Of a DNA stretch of 64,000 bases, positions 42,756 to 52,373 are shown piece by piece. Below the pieces are notes generated by a model. That model was given only the letters and a program-made list of their open reading frames with translations. It was not told the origin of the DNA and did not search any database. The stretch's first letter is position 1. Each line of letters opens with the position of its first letter. Both the position numbers and the translations under genes were made by a program. The DNA is from Pseudomonas aestuarii (GTDB lineage: Bacteria; Pseudomonadota; Gammaproteobacteria; Pseudomonadales; Pseudomonadaceae). The stretch is taken from assembly GCF_027988105.1 (NCBI RefSeq), contig NZ_JAQJZJ010000003.1, positions 310,001 to 374,000 on the forward strand, given 5' to 3'.

Positions 42756-42818
42756 TCATATTCAGCGGTTCAATCGCCGGCATGCCGGCGATGCCTGGGT
42801 GTCCGCCCCCCTGCCAGA

Positions 42819-43262
42819 TCACCAGCTCAGATAGAACATGCCCTTGGCCAACAGCACGATGGCGACCATGTGGGCGAACAGGCTGACGTGGATGATGCGC
42901 AGATAACGCGCATTCATGCGCTTGCTCCTGAACAGCCACATGGCGCTGAAAAAATGCCCGAGCACACTGGCCGCGAGCATGATCTTCAGGGTCAGCAGGG
43001 TATTGAAGGACGCCTCCAGCGGTGCGGCCAACGCGGGCAGATAACGCAGCCAGAGCATGCCCAGGCCGGCGCCGAACAGCGCCAGCAACACCCAGGGCAT
43101 CAATTGCCGGGCGCGCCGTCCGACGCCCTGCTCGATCAGGCGCATGGCCTCGGCCGGCACCTGCTTGCGCACGCTTTCCAGAATCAGTACCTCGAAGAAC
43201 ACCGTGCCGATGAACATCAGCGCGGCAAACAGATGGAGGGTCAGCAGGATCGGATAAATCAT
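42819..43262 (-). CDS. CopD-like four-span membrane protein beside nnrS
   Basis: 147 residues with four membrane spans (about 5-25, 52-74, 85-108 and 122-144). Histidines sit within or at the edge of the spans (LTLHLFAAL, LGHFFSAM, IIHVSLFAHMV), a pattern that could bind b-type haem or copper. It resembles small CopD/DUF-type integral proteins found near nnrS. It follows nnrS after 53 bases on the same strand, so it is likely co-transcribed. Confidence 0.75.
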   Translation of the reverse strand: MIYPILLTLHLFAALMFIGTVFFEVLILESVRKQVPAEAMRLIEQGVGRRARQLMPWVLLALFGAGLGMLWLRYLPALAAPLEASFNTLLTLKIMLAASVLGHFFSAMWLFRSKRMNARYLRIIHVSLFAHMVAIVLLAKGMFYLSW

Positions 43263-43315
43263 CGGCTACTCGGCAGGCAGGACAGCAATAAACGAGGCAT
43301 CACGCAGCGGCGCAT

Positions 43316-44506
43316 TCATCCCGGATGACCATCCACGCGGGCACTGCAGAGCATGGGCCCATAGCGCCAGGCGAACAGGGCAAAGGCCAGGCTCCAGCAT
43401 CCGGCGGCCAGCCACAGCCCCCAGAACGGCGAGACTTCGATCAGGCCAACGCGAAACAGGCAGGCCAACTGCACCAGGATAAACGCCAGGGTCATCCCGC
43501 TCGGCGGCGTCAGCGGCCGGCCGGTATGGCCCAGGCTGACACGGGCGACCATGGCCAGGATCAACCCGCCGATGGAGCCGACGGTCAGGGCATGCAGCGG
43601 CTGGCTCGGGTTGCTCAGCAGGCCAAGGTGCCAGAGCGCCATGCCCAGGCAGGCCAGGCCCAACCAGGCATAGGCCAGGTGCAGCGACCAGAGCAGCGGC
43701 ACCCGCCACATGCCCGGGTCATGCCAGCGCGCCAGGCGCAGCAGATGACCGATCGCCAGTAGTGCGAACAGCAGGCCAACCCAGGCGCTGGCCTGCAGGG
43801 CGATACCGACGGCATACAGGATGGCGACCAGGGCCGAGCCCAGCAGCAACAGCAGATCGAGCCAGGGCCAGGGCTTGACGCCCTCCACCCGACCCAGGCC
43901 GCGCTGGGTAAAGAACGGAATCACCCGCCCGCCGATCAACCCCAGCATCGCCGCGACCAGCCAGACTCCGGCCAGCACGCCCTGGCGCTGCAGGATATCG
44001 CTGGCAGCGGCCAGGCCGAGCATGGCGACGGCATCCGCAGCCGTCAGCAGCAGCAGGACCGCGACAATCGGGTAGTTGCGTTTCTGCCGGGCCTGCCATA
44101 GCGCGCGGCCCATGACCGCGGCCACCGCCAGCGGGAATGCCAGTTCCAGCACGGCCAGTACCGGCACCGGCAGGTCGCTGAGCCAGGCCAGTCGCGCCGC
44201 CAGCCAGAGCAGCGCCAACAGGGTCAGCGGGCGCCCCTGCAGTCCGGGCTGGCCGGTCCAGGTCTGCACCGCGGACAAGAGAAAGCCGGCAATGATCGCC
44301 AGGGCGAAACCGAACAGCAGCTCATGCCGGTGCCAGGCCAACCAGCCGCCGGCCGGCTGCCACTCGCCCAGCCAGCCACTATAGGCTGCCAGCCACAGCG
44401 GCACGGCCAACAGGGCGAACAGGCAGCCACCCAGAAAGAACGGCCGAAACCCCAGACGCCACACCGGGGCGATCGCCAATGCCTTGCGGCGGTCAAGCAC
44501 TTGCAT
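43316..44506 (-). CDS. nnrS: NnrS family haem-copper membrane protein
   Basis: 396 residues, about twelve membrane spans. NnrS markers: APVWRLGFRPFFLGG near the start, WHRHELLFGFALAIIAGFLL around residue 58, GGRVIPFFTQRGLG near 195, and HALTVGSIGGLILAMVARVSLGHTGRPL near 310. NnrS proteins protect against nitric oxide-linked stress. On the same strand as the CopD-like gene downstream and a small membrane protein upstream. Confidence 0.93.
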   Translation of the reverse strand: MQVLDRRKALAIAPVWRLGFRPFFLGGCLFALLAVPLWLAAYSGWLGEWQPAGGWLAWHRHELLFGFALAIIAGFLLSAVQTWTGQPGLQGRPLTLLALLWLAARLAWLSDLPVPVLAVLELAFPLAVAAVMGRALWQARQKRNYPIVAVLLLLTAADAVAMLGLAAASDILQRQGVLAGVWLVAAMLGLIGGRVIPFFTQRGLGRVEGVKPWPWLDLLLLLGSALVAILYAVGIALQASAWVGLLFALLAIGHLLRLARWHDPGMWRVPLLWSLHLAYAWLGLACLGMALWHLGLLSNPSQPLHALTVGSIGGLILAMVARVSLGHTGRPLTPPSGMTLAFILVQLACLFRVGLIEVSPFWGLWLAAGCWSLAFALFAWRYGPMLCSARVDGHPG

Positions 44507-44546
44507 GATGCAACTCCTTTAGCGGGCCGAGCGAAGCCGGCCCAAT

Positions 44547-44720
44547 TTACTCAACCAGCACGCAGGCCACCCAAACGAGCACCAGCAGGCCCAACAGTAG
44601 CCCGTGATTGCTCAAGCGCGAGCATGCGCCAGCAACGGCAGCCTGTCGCCCGCGGCGAGCCAGGTGCACCGCAAAATACTCGGCCCCTTGTTCCAGATTG
44701 CCAGCCATGACTTCAAACAT
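44547..44720 (-). CDS. Small single-span protein upstream of nnrS, 57 aa
   Basis: MFEVMAGNLEQGAEYFAVHL starts at 44720 behind a good AGGAG ribosome-binding site. The C-terminal half is one hydrophobic helix (GLLLGLLVLVWVACVLVE). It is 40 bases ahead of nnrS on the same strand. It looks like a tail-anchored small protein of the nnrS operon; function unknown. Confidence 0.6.
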   Translation of the reverse strand: MFEVMAGNLEQGAEYFAVHLARRGRQAAVAGACSRLSNHGLLLGLLVLVWVACVLVE

Positions 44721-44749
44721 AATGATCGCTCCTATGCAGCGACAGGCCA

Positions 44750-44763
44750 CTGACCAGCGTCAA
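44750..44763 (-). promoter_or_regulatory. Possible DNR-type box of the nnrS unit
   Basis: Read on the minus strand, TTGACGCTGGTCAG is close to TTGAC-N4-GTCAA. Its centre is only about 36 bases from the small gene's start, a tight fit for an activator site. Confidence 0.3.
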
Positions 44764-44806
44764 GCAACCACTGAAGTTGCCCGACAGATACCGGTCGCCT
44801 TGTGCA

Positions 44807-45157
44807 TCAATGGATTGCTTGCAAGCGGCCAGCCTGGCGACTGACCTGATCGCCCGGGTGGAACTGCGCATTGGGCGAGCGCACGGTGGTTTCCTCGCCT
44901 TGTGCGGTCTTGACCACATAGGCGCGCTGGCTCAACCCGCTGACCTGCTGAGCACCCTCCCCGGCAAACAAGCCGATGCCCGCGCCGACCAATGCGCCCA
45001 GCGGGCCGCCGGCGGCGCCGCCGATCAGCACACCGCTGAGCCCGCCATAAACCGCACCGACGCTGTTGTCGGCGGTTTCCTTGATCACTTCGTCGGCTTG
45101 TACTACGGCAGCGCCGAGTAGCGCTGCACTGAGGAAAAACACGTTGAACACTTTCAT
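44807..45157 (-). CDS. Glycine-zipper periplasmic/outer-membrane protein
   Basis: 116 residues from MKVFNVFFLSAALLGAAVVQ at 45157; the frame's earlier ATG would add an unlikely extra hydrophobic segment. A signal peptide (1-20) ends at VQA. A glycine zipper follows at about residues 38-66 (GGLSGVLIGGAAGGPLGALV), then a polar tail with RAYVVKTAQGEETTVR. This resembles SlyB/OsmB-type envelope proteins. Role unknown. Confidence 0.75.
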   Translation of the reverse strand: MKVFNVFFLSAALLGAAVVQADEVIKETADNSVGAVYGGLSGVLIGGAAGGPLGALVGAGIGLFAGEGAQQVSGLSQRAYVVKTAQGEETTVRSPNAQFHPGDQVSRQAGRLQAIH

Positions 45158-45511
45158 GACTGACTCCGGCTGAATGATTCGCTTCACCATTACTAATCCA
45201 GAAATCGTGCCAACAATTAAAGCTATATAAATCAACGTTCTAATAATCATTAGGTCAATATAACCATTGGTAAAAATGGTTGATATAACCCTACAGAGTC
45301 CAAATGACTACATTACCGACTATCGAAAGATGAGAGGAAGCGAAGGCTGACTTTGGCGCGCAAGCACCTACTTGAGCAGGCGCAGGAGAACAGCAAGCGA
45401 GCGCCTGCTGGAGAAGCAAGGTAGAGAGAAAGACGAATATCTGTAAACCGCGCTACCCGGTCCCCGGACCTGCGTGTCATGGCAACGCAGTCCGGCGACA
45501 GGCTGGCGCGA
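45158..45511. other. Intergenic region, about 350 bases
   Basis: The part from 45180 to 45310 is AT-rich and may hold the promoter of the glycine-zipper gene. The rest shows nothing that I can name. Confidence 0.45.
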
Positions 45512-46528
45512 TCAGGGCAGTAGCAGCGCTACTCGACCACGATTGGGGCAGGTTTCCATGTAGCGATGAGCCGCGATGAAGTCGTCGAAGGCAAACACCT
45601 TGTCGATGACCGGCGTGAGCGCGTGCTCCGCGGTCAACTGATTGATGTGTTGCAAGGCGCGCTGCACGGCTTCCTGATTGGGCTCGATGCCCATTTCGGG
45701 AAGGCCGGTGAAGTCGAGCACGCAGTGGCGGAAGAACTGCAAGTGCTTCTTGAACGCGGCGCACGCCGGAAAGGCCGTGTCGTTGCCCCCATTGACGCCA
45801 CACATGATCAACTTGCCGCGCGCCGCCGCGACATCACCGAGCAGCTTCATCTGCTGGCCGGCGCACTGATCGAGGATCACCTCGACCCCCTTGCCCTCGG
45901 TGTAGCGCTCGATTTCCAGGACCAGGTCCTGCTCGTCGGTGACCACCACCTTGTCGGCGCCCAACTCGCGCAGAAACTCGCGGTTACTCGCTTGGCTGGT
46001 CGAGGCGATAACCGTGGCGCCCAGCGCCTTGGCCAGTTGCACGGTCTGCGGAGCCAGGCAATGGCTGGCCTCGGTGATCAGCACATGCTGGCCTGGTTGT
46101 AACTTGGCCAGGTCGACCAGGGCGAAATAGGCGAACAGCAGTGCGCTGTAATGCACGCTGGCTTGCAGCGGCGACAACTCCTCCGGGTAACGGGTCAGGG
46201 CGTAGCGTGGCATCAGCACCAGATCACCCCAGGTCGGGTAACGATTGGCGGTGCTGGCCGGGAAGCTGGCAACCGGCGTACCGATTTCAAGGTCGTCGAC
46301 ACCCGCGCCCAGGGCCTCGATGGTGCCGGCCAGCTCGCTGCCCATGCCGGCGGGTAACTGGGCTTGTTCGGCGGCCAGATTCTGCCGCCACAGCACGTCG
46401 TTCCAATTCAGCCCTACGGCCTGGACGCGCACCAGCACCTCGCCTGGGCCAGGTGTCGGGGTTGGCAACTCTTCATGCTGAAGCACATCAGCGTCGCCGA
46501 ATTTGTGGAAACGGATCATGTGGGACAT
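45512..46528 (-). CDS. mexS: MexS-like medium-chain dehydrogenase/reductase
   Basis: 338 residues of the quinone-oxidoreductase (MDR) family. A GroES-like N-terminal half (PGPGEVLVRVQAVGLNWNDV, GMGSELAGTIEALG) is followed by a Rossmann half (VLITEASHCLAPQTVQLAKALGATVIAST) in which the usual AxxGGVG loop is replaced by EASHCLA. It is divergent from a MexT-type regulator and next to mexEF-oprN, the same order as mexS in P. aeruginosa, where loss of MexS switches the pump on. Confidence 0.85.
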   Translation of the reverse strand: MSHMIRFHKFGDADVLQHEELPTPTPGPGEVLVRVQAVGLNWNDVLWRQNLAAEQAQLPAGMGSELAGTIEALGAGVDDLEIGTPVASFPASTANRYPTWGDLVLMPRYALTRYPEELSPLQASVHYSALLFAYFALVDLAKLQPGQHVLITEASHCLAPQTVQLAKALGATVIASTSQASNREFLRELGADKVVVTDEQDLVLEIERYTEGKGVEVILDQCAGQQMKLLGDVAAARGKLIMCGVNGGNDTAFPACAAFKKHLQFFRHCVLDFTGLPEMGIEPNQEAVQRALQHINQLTAEHALTPVIDKVFAFDDFIAAHRYMETCPNRGRVALLLP

Positions 46529-46787
46529 CGTTACCTTAACCTCTGATCACGAATTGACACTTCAATGACTGTGGACTCTATCCGCTGATGTCCGGCAACA
46601 CCACCCGCTGGCAGTGATAGTTGTCATGTCTGGCAGTGATTGCCGGCTTTCCTTAACGGCATTACAGCTCGTACTATTGCCCGGCACAGGCGCACATTGG
46701 CAACGTATTACTGGCAACACATTACTGGAATGTGCAGCATGCCCCGCCTGAGCGCATCAAGGCCGCTTCACTTCGAATGGTAACCGG

Positions 46788-47705
46788 ATGAACCGTAACG
46801 ACCTACGCCGCCTCGATCTCAACCTGCTGATCGTGTTCGAGACGCTGATGCACGAGCGCAGCGTGACCCGCGCGGCGGAGAAACTGTTTCTCGGCCAGCC
46901 GGCGATCAGCGCCGCCCTCGCCCGCCTGCGCAGTCTGTTCGACGACCCGCTGTTCGTGCGCACCGGTCGCAGCATGGAGCCAAGCGCCCGCGCCGTGGAA
47001 ATCTTCGCCCTGCTCTCTCCGGCGCTGGATTCGATCTCCACGGCGGTCAGTCGCGCCGCCGACTTCGATCCGGCAACCAGTACCGCGGTGTTTCGCGTCG
47101 GCCTCTCGGATGACGTCGAGTTCGCCCTGCTGCCCGCCCTGCTCCGGCGCCTGCGCGCCGAGGCGCCGGGGGTGGTGCTGGTGGTGCGCCGGGCCAACTA
47201 CCTGTTGATGCCCAACCTGCTGGCATCCGGCGAGATTTCGGTGGGCGTCAGCTACACCGAGGAGCTGCCGGCCAACGCCAAGCGCAAGACCCTGCGTCGC
47301 AGCAAGCCCAAGCTGCTGCGCGCCGATTCGGTGCCGGGCGCGCTGAGCCTCGACGACTATTGCGCCAGACCGCATGCCCTGGTGTCCTTTGCCGGCGACC
47401 TCAACGGCTTTATCGACGAGCAGCTGCTGAAGATGGGCCGCAGCCGCAAAGTGGTGCTGGCGGTACCGCAGTTCAACGGCCTGGGCACGCTGCTGGCCGG
47501 CACCGACCTGCTCTCGGTGGTGCCGGACTATACCGCCGCCGCCTTGACCGCCGCCGGCGGCCTGCGCGCCGAGGACTTGCCCCTCGAGACCCAAAGCTTC
47601 GAAATGTCCATGGCCTGGCGCGGTGCCCAGGACAATGACCCCGCCGAGCGCTGGCTGCGCTCGCGGATCCAGATGTTCTGCGGCGACCCGGACAGCCTGA
47701 GCTAA
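46788..47705 (+). CDS. mexT: MexT-like LysR-family activator
   Basis: 305 residues. N-terminal winged helix-turn-helix: LDLNLLIVFETLMHERSVTR then AAEKLFLGQPAISAALARLR, residues 7-46. A co-inducer-binding domain follows from about residue 95. Divergent from mexS and followed by mexEF-oprN, matching the P. aeruginosa locus where MexT activates the pump. A candidate binding site lies at 47844. Confidence 0.92.
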   Translation: MNRNDLRRLDLNLLIVFETLMHERSVTRAAEKLFLGQPAISAALARLRSLFDDPLFVRTGRSMEPSARAVEIFALLSPALDSISTAVSRAADFDPATSTAVFRVGLSDDVEFALLPALLRRLRAEAPGVVLVVRRANYLLMPNLLASGEISVGVSYTEELPANAKRKTLRRSKPKLLRADSVPGALSLDDYCARPHALVSFAGDLNGFIDEQLLKMGRSRKVVLAVPQFNGLGTLLAGTDLLSVVPDYTAAALTAAGGLRAEDLPLETQSFEMSMAWRGAQDNDPAERWLRSRIQMFCGDPDSLS

Positions 47706-47732
47706 ACGGCTGCGACTTGGTGGCGAATCCCT

Positions 47733-47751
47733 AGGAGGGGTTTCAGCCGCG
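47733..47751. repeat. REP-like fragment after mexT
   Basis: aggaggggtttcagccgcg is the reverse of the Pseudomonas extragenic palindrome half (cgcggctgaaacccctcct). Confidence 0.4.
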
Positions 47752-47843
47752 CAGCGCCGCGGTGAGCGAAGCATGCTTCGCGGCTAGCGGGCGCAGGTCT
47801 GGCCGCACCAATATGGCCTCATGTTGATACAAGCCGTGCAATC

Positions 47844-47867
47844 ATCATTCCCGCTGATATCCATCTT
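47844..47867 (+). promoter_or_regulatory. Candidate MexT-binding site before mexE
   Basis: ATCA-N5-GCTGAT-N4-AT resembles the LysR-type box reported for MexT targets (ATCA-N5-GTCGAT-N4-ACYAT) but differs at two to four positions. It is about 90 bases upstream of mexE. Confidence 0.4.
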
Positions 47868-47944
47868 CGCGGCATTCGATTCGTCCGCCACCACCCCACC
47901 CCGCACACTCCGCCCATCCATAACACCCTCTGGCGGAATCATCC

Positions 47945-49186
47945 ATGGAACAGCCCTACAACCCTAGCTGGCAGTTGCCTTTAGCCCTTGCCACCCTATT
48001 GGCGCTCAGCGCCTGCGGCAAAAGCCCGGAAGCCACCACGCAGATGCCGGCCGCCCAGGTCAGCGTCGCCGAAGTGATCGAACAGCCGATCAACGAGTGG
48101 GATGAATTCACCGGCCGCCTGGAAGCCCCGGAATCGGTGGATATCCGCCCGCGGGTGTCCGGGCTCATCGACCGGGTGGCCTTCGACGAAGGCAGCCTGG
48201 TGAAGCAAGGCGAGCTGCTGTTCCAGATCGATCCGCGGCCGTTCGAGGCCGAGGTCAAGCGCCTCCAAGCCCAGCTGCAACAAGCGCGTGCCAGCCAGGC
48301 GCGCACCCAGAGCGAAGCGCGTCGTGGCGAGCGGTTGCGCAAGAGCAATGCGATTTCCGCCGAACTGGCCGACGCCCGCGCCAGCGCCGCCCAGGAAGCC
48401 AAGGCCATTGTCGCCGGCATTCAGGCGGAACTGGACAACGCCCGCCTCAACCTGAGCTTCACCCGCGTCACCGCCCCCATCGACGGCCGGGTCAGCCGCG
48501 CCGAAGTCACCGCCGGCAACCTGGTGACCGCCGGGCAAACCCAGCTCACCTCGCTGGTCAGCACCGACAGGGTGTATGCCTATTTCGATGCCGATGAGCG
48601 GGTGTTCCTCAAGTACGTCGAACTGGCCCGAAAAGCCGGCAGCCAGACCCGCGATGCCAGTCCGGTCTATCTCGGGCTGTCCAATGAAGAGGGTCATCCA
48701 CACTTGGGGCAGTTGGACTTCATCGACAACCAGGTCAACCCCAAGACCGGCACCATCCGCGGCCGGGCGGTATTCGACAACAGCGCTGGGGCCTTCACGC
48801 CGGGCCTCTATGCCCGGCTGAAACTGGTTGGCAGCAGCATCTATGCCGCCACCCTGATCAAGGACGAAGCCGTCGGCACCGACCTCGGCAAGAAGTTCGT
48901 CCTGGTGCTCGGCGCCGACCACAGCGTGAACTACCGCGCCATCGAACTGGGGCCGAAGCTGGACGGTTTGCGTATTGTCCGCAGCGGTCTGGCCAAGGGC
49001 GAGCAGATCGTGGTCAACGGCTTGCAGCGCGCCATGCCGGGCTCGATTGTCGACCCGCAGAACGTGCCCATGGCCGATGCACAAACCCTGGCCAGCCTTG
49101 CGCGCCAGCGTCAGGTCGTCGAACGCCGCACTACCCCGAGTGTGGCGGTGAAGAACCTGTCCTCTCCTTCAGCGCCGCGCAGCTAA
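47945..49186 (+). CDS. mexE: MexE-like periplasmic adaptor of an RND efflux pump
   Basis: 413 residues. It is a lipoprotein: hydrophobic start with lipobox LSAC near residue 25. The membrane-fusion layout follows: lipoyl half (RVSGLIDRVAFDEGSLVKQG), alpha-hairpin (residues 100-160), second lipoyl half and beta-barrel (FTRVTAPIDGRVSRAEVTAG). It links MexF to OprN across the periplasm. Fourteen bases before mexF. Confidence 0.93.
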   Translation: MEQPYNPSWQLPLALATLLALSACGKSPEATTQMPAAQVSVAEVIEQPINEWDEFTGRLEAPESVDIRPRVSGLIDRVAFDEGSLVKQGELLFQIDPRPFEAEVKRLQAQLQQARASQARTQSEARRGERLRKSNAISAELADARASAAQEAKAIVAGIQAELDNARLNLSFTRVTAPIDGRVSRAEVTAGNLVTAGQTQLTSLVSTDRVYAYFDADERVFLKYVELARKAGSQTRDASPVYLGLSNEEGHPHLGQLDFIDNQVNPKTGTIRGRAVFDNSAGAFTPGLYARLKLVGSSIYAATLIKDEAVGTDLGKKFVLVLGADHSVNYRAIELGPKLDGLRIVRSGLAKGEQIVVNGLQRAMPGSIVDPQNVPMADAQTLASLARQRQVVERRTTPSVAVKNLSSPSAPRS

Positions 49187-49199
49187 CAGGGTTACGACG

Positions 49200-52100
49200 A
49201 TGAATTTCTCTCAATTCTTTATTCAGCGACCGATCTTCGCCGCGGTGCTATCGCTGCTGATCCTGATCGGCGGGGCCATCTCGCTGTTCCAACTGCCGAT
49301 CAGCGAATACCCGGAAGTGGTACCGCCCACCGTAGTGGTACGCGCCGCCTTCCCCGGCGCCAACCCCAAGGTGATCGGCGAAACCGTGGCCTCGCCGCTG
49401 GAACAGGCGATCACCGGCGTCGAAGGCATGCTCTACATGTCATCCCAGGGCACTGCCGACGGCAAGATGTCACTGACCCTGACCTTCGCCCTGGGCACCG
49501 ATCTGGACAAGGCCCAGGTCCAGGTGCAGAACCGCGTGACGCGGACCATGCCGACCCTGCCCAGCGAAGTGCAGCGCCTCGGTGTGACCGTCGACAAGGC
49601 TTCGCCCGACCTGACCATGGTCGTGCACCTGACCTCGCCGGATGACCGCTACGACATGCTCTACCTGTCCAACTACGCCGCGCTCAACGTCAAGGACGAG
49701 CTGGCGCGGCTGGACGGTGTTGGTGATGTGCAGCTGTTCGGTCTGGGCGACTACTCGCTGCGCGTGTGGCTCGACCCCAACAAGGTGGCTTCGCGCAATC
49801 TCACCGCCACTGACGTGGTCAACGCCATTCGCGAACAGAACCGTCAGGTCGCCGCCGGCTCCCTCGGCGCGCCGCCAAGCGACGCGGGTAACAGCTTCCA
49901 GTTGTCGATCAACACCCAGGGTCGGCTGGTCAGCGAGGAAGAGTTCGAGGACATCATCATCCGCGCCGGGGATGACGGCGAGATCACCCGCCTGCGCGAC
50001 ATCGCCCGCATCGAGTTGGGCTCCAGCCAATACGCCCTGCGCTCGTTGCTGAACAACAAACCGGCCGTGGCCATCCCGGTGTTCCAGCGTCCCGGCTCTA
50101 ACGCCATCGCCATCTCCGATGCGGTGCGCGTACGCATGGCCGAGTTGAAGCAGAGCTTCCCCCAGGGCGTGGACTACGAAATCGTCTATGACCCGACCAT
50201 CTTCGTCCGCGGTTCCATCGAAGCCGTGGTGCATACCCTGCTCGAAGCCATCGTGCTGGTGGTGCTGGTGGTCATCCTGTTCCTGCAGACCTGGCGCGCC
50301 TCGATCATCCCGCTGGTCGCCGTGCCCGTGTCGCTGATCGGCACCTTCGCCGTCATGCACCTGCTCGGCTTCTCGCTCAACGCCCTGTCGCTGTTCGGCC
50401 TGGTGCTGGCGATCGGCATCGTGGTGGACGACGCCATCGTCGTGGTGGAGAACGTCGAACGCAATATCGGCCTGGGTAAAACGCCGATCGAAGCCACCAA
50501 GCAGGCGATGAAGGAAGTCACCGGGCCGATCGTCGCGACCGCCCTGGTGTTGTGTGCGGTGTTCGTGCCGACCGCCTTCATCTCCGGTCTTAGCGGGCAG
50601 TTCTACCAGCAGTTCGCGCTGACCATCGCCATTTCCACCGTAATCAGCGCCTTCAACTCGCTGACCCTGTCGCCTGCCCTGGCCGCCGTGCTGCTGCGCA
50701 GCCACGATGCACCCAAGGACGCTTTCTCCCGCTTGCTGGAAAAGCTCTTCGGTGGCTGGTTGTTCGCACCCTTCAACCGCCTGTTCGACCGCGCCAGCCA
50801 TGGCTATGTCGGCACGGTCAAGCGTGTGCTGCGCGGCAGCTCGGTGGCTCTGCTGGTCTACGCCGGGTTGATGGGCCTGACCTACCTGGGCTTTGCCAAC
50901 ACCCCGACCGGGTTCGTACCGCCACAGGACAAACAGTACCTGGTGGCCTTCGCCCAGCTGCCGGATGCCGCCACCCTCGACCGCACCGAGACGGTGATCA
51001 AGCGCATGTCGGAAATCGCCAGCAAGCACCCCGGCGTGGAAAACACCGTGGCCTTCCCAGGGCTGTCGATCAATGGTTTCACCAACAGCCCGAACAGCGG
51101 CATCGTCTTCACCCCGCTCAAGCCCTTTGACCAGCGCACTGACCCGTCGATGAGCGCCGGTGCTATCGCCGCCGAACTGAACGCCCAGTTCAGCGACATT
51201 CAAGACGCCTATATCGCCATCTTCCCGCCACCACCGGTGCAGGGCCTGGGTACCATCGGCGGCTTCCGGGTACAGGTGGAGGACCGTGCCAACCTGGGCT
51301 ACGACGAGCTGTACCAGCAAGTGCAGAACGTCATCGGCAAGAGCCGCAACGTGCCTGAACTGGCCGGACTGTTCACCAGCTACACGGTCAACGTGCCGCA
51401 GATCGACGCCGACATCGACCGCGACAAGGCCAAGACCCACGGCGTAGCCATCAGTGACATCTTCGACACCCTGCAGGTCTACCTGGGTTCGCTGTACGCC
51501 AATGACTTCAACCGCTTTGGCCGCACCTACCAGGTCAACGTCCAGGCCGAGCAGCAGTTCCGCCTGGAGCCGGAGCAGATCGGCCAGCTCAAGGTGCGCA
51601 ACAACCGTGGACAAATGGTCCCGCTGGCGGCCTTCCTCAAGGTCAGCCCGAGCGCCGGCCCGGATCGGGTGATGCACTACAACGGCTACCTCACCGCCGA
51701 GATCAACGGCGCCGCAGCTCCCGGTTACAGTTCCGGCCAGGCTGAAGCCGCCATGGAGAAGCTGCTCAAGGCAGAACTGCCCAACGGCATGAGCTACGAG
51801 TGGACGGAGCTGACCTACCAGCAGATCCTTGCCGGCAACAGCGCGCTGTTCGTCTTTCCGCTCTGCGTGCTGCTGGCCTTCCTGGTGCTGGCCGCGCAAT
51901 ACGAGAGCTGGAGCCTGCCGCTGGCGGTGATCCTGATCGTACCGATGACCCTGCTGTCGGCGATCACCGGGGTGATCCTCACCGGTGGCGACAACAACAT
52001 CTTCACCCAGATCGGCTTGATCGTATTGGTGGGCCTGGCCTGCAAGAACGCCATTCTGATCGTCGAGTTCGCCAAGGAGAAACAGGAAGAAGGGCTCGAC

Positions 52101-52373
52101 CGCGTCAGCGCTGTGCTGCAAGCCTGTCGCCTGCGTCTGCGGCCGATCCTGATGACCAGCTTCGCCTTCATCATGGGCGTGGTGCCGCTGGTGCTGTCCT
52201 CCGGAGCCGGTGCCGAGATGCGTCACGCCATGGGCGTGGCGGTGTTCAGCGGTATGCTCGGGGTGACCTTCTTCGGCCTGCTGCTGACCCCACTGTTCTA
52301 TGTGCTGATCCGCGCCTTCGTGGAGCAGCGCGAGGCGAACAAAGCCGCGCGTTTGCTGGAGGTGCAGGCATGA
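49200..52373 (+). CDS. mexF: MexF-like RND efflux transporter
   Basis: 1057 residues, the usual size of HAE1-type RND pumps with 12 spans and two large periplasmic loops. The proton-relay aspartates lie in [20 protein letters not shown] (about residue 408). The start FFIQRPIFAAVLSLLILIGG is typical. By family relation to MexF it would export chloramphenicol, quinolone and related compounds. It overlaps oprN by 4 bases. The long antisense open frame across it is a shadow. Confidence 0.95.
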   Translation: MNFSQFFIQRPIFAAVLSLLILIGGAISLFQLPISEYPEVVPPTVVVRAAFPGANPKVIGETVASPLEQAITGVEGMLYMSSQGTADGKMSLTLTFALGTDLDKAQVQVQNRVTRTMPTLPSEVQRLGVTVDKASPDLTMVVHLTSPDDRYDMLYLSNYAALNVKDELARLDGVGDVQLFGLGDYSLRVWLDPNKVASRNLTATDVVNAIREQNRQVAAGSLGAPPSDAGNSFQLSINTQGRLVSEEEFEDIIIRAGDDGEITRLRDIARIELGSSQYALRSLLNNKPAVAIPVFQRPGSNAIAISDAVRVRMAELKQSFPQGVDYEIVYDPTIFVRGSIEAVVHTLLEAIVLVVLVVILFLQTWRASIIPLVAVPVSLIGTFAVMHLLGFSLNALSLFGLVLAIGIVVDDAIVVVENVERNIGLGKTPIEATKQAMKEVTGPIVATALVLCAVFVPTAFISGLSGQFYQQFALTIAISTVISAFNSLTLSPALAAVLLRSHDAPKDAFSRLLEKLFGGWLFAPFNRLFDRASHGYVGTVKRVLRGSSVALLVYAGLMGLTYLGFANTPTGFVPPQDKQYLVAFAQLPDAATLDRTETVIKRMSEIASKHPGVENTVAFPGLSINGFTNSPNSGIVFTPLKPFDQRTDPSMSAGAIAAELNAQFSDIQDAYIAIFPPPPVQGLGTIGGFRVQVEDRANLGYDELYQQVQNVIGKSRNVPELAGLFTSYTVNVPQIDADIDRDKAKTHGVAISDIFDTLQVYLGSLYANDFNRFGRTYQVNVQAEQQFRLEPEQIGQLKVRNNRGQMVPLAAFLKVSPSAGPDRVMHYNGYLTAEINGAAAPGYSSGQAEAAMEKLLKAELPNGMSYEWTELTYQQILAGNSALFVFPLCVLLAFLVLAAQYESWSLPLAVILIVPMTLLSAITGVILTGGDNNIFTQIGLIVLVGLACKNAILIVEFAKEKQEEGLDRVSAVLQACRLRLRPILMTSFAFIMGVVPLVLSSGAGAEMRHAMGVAVFSGMLGVTFFGLLLTPLFYVLIRAFVEQREANKAARLLEVQA

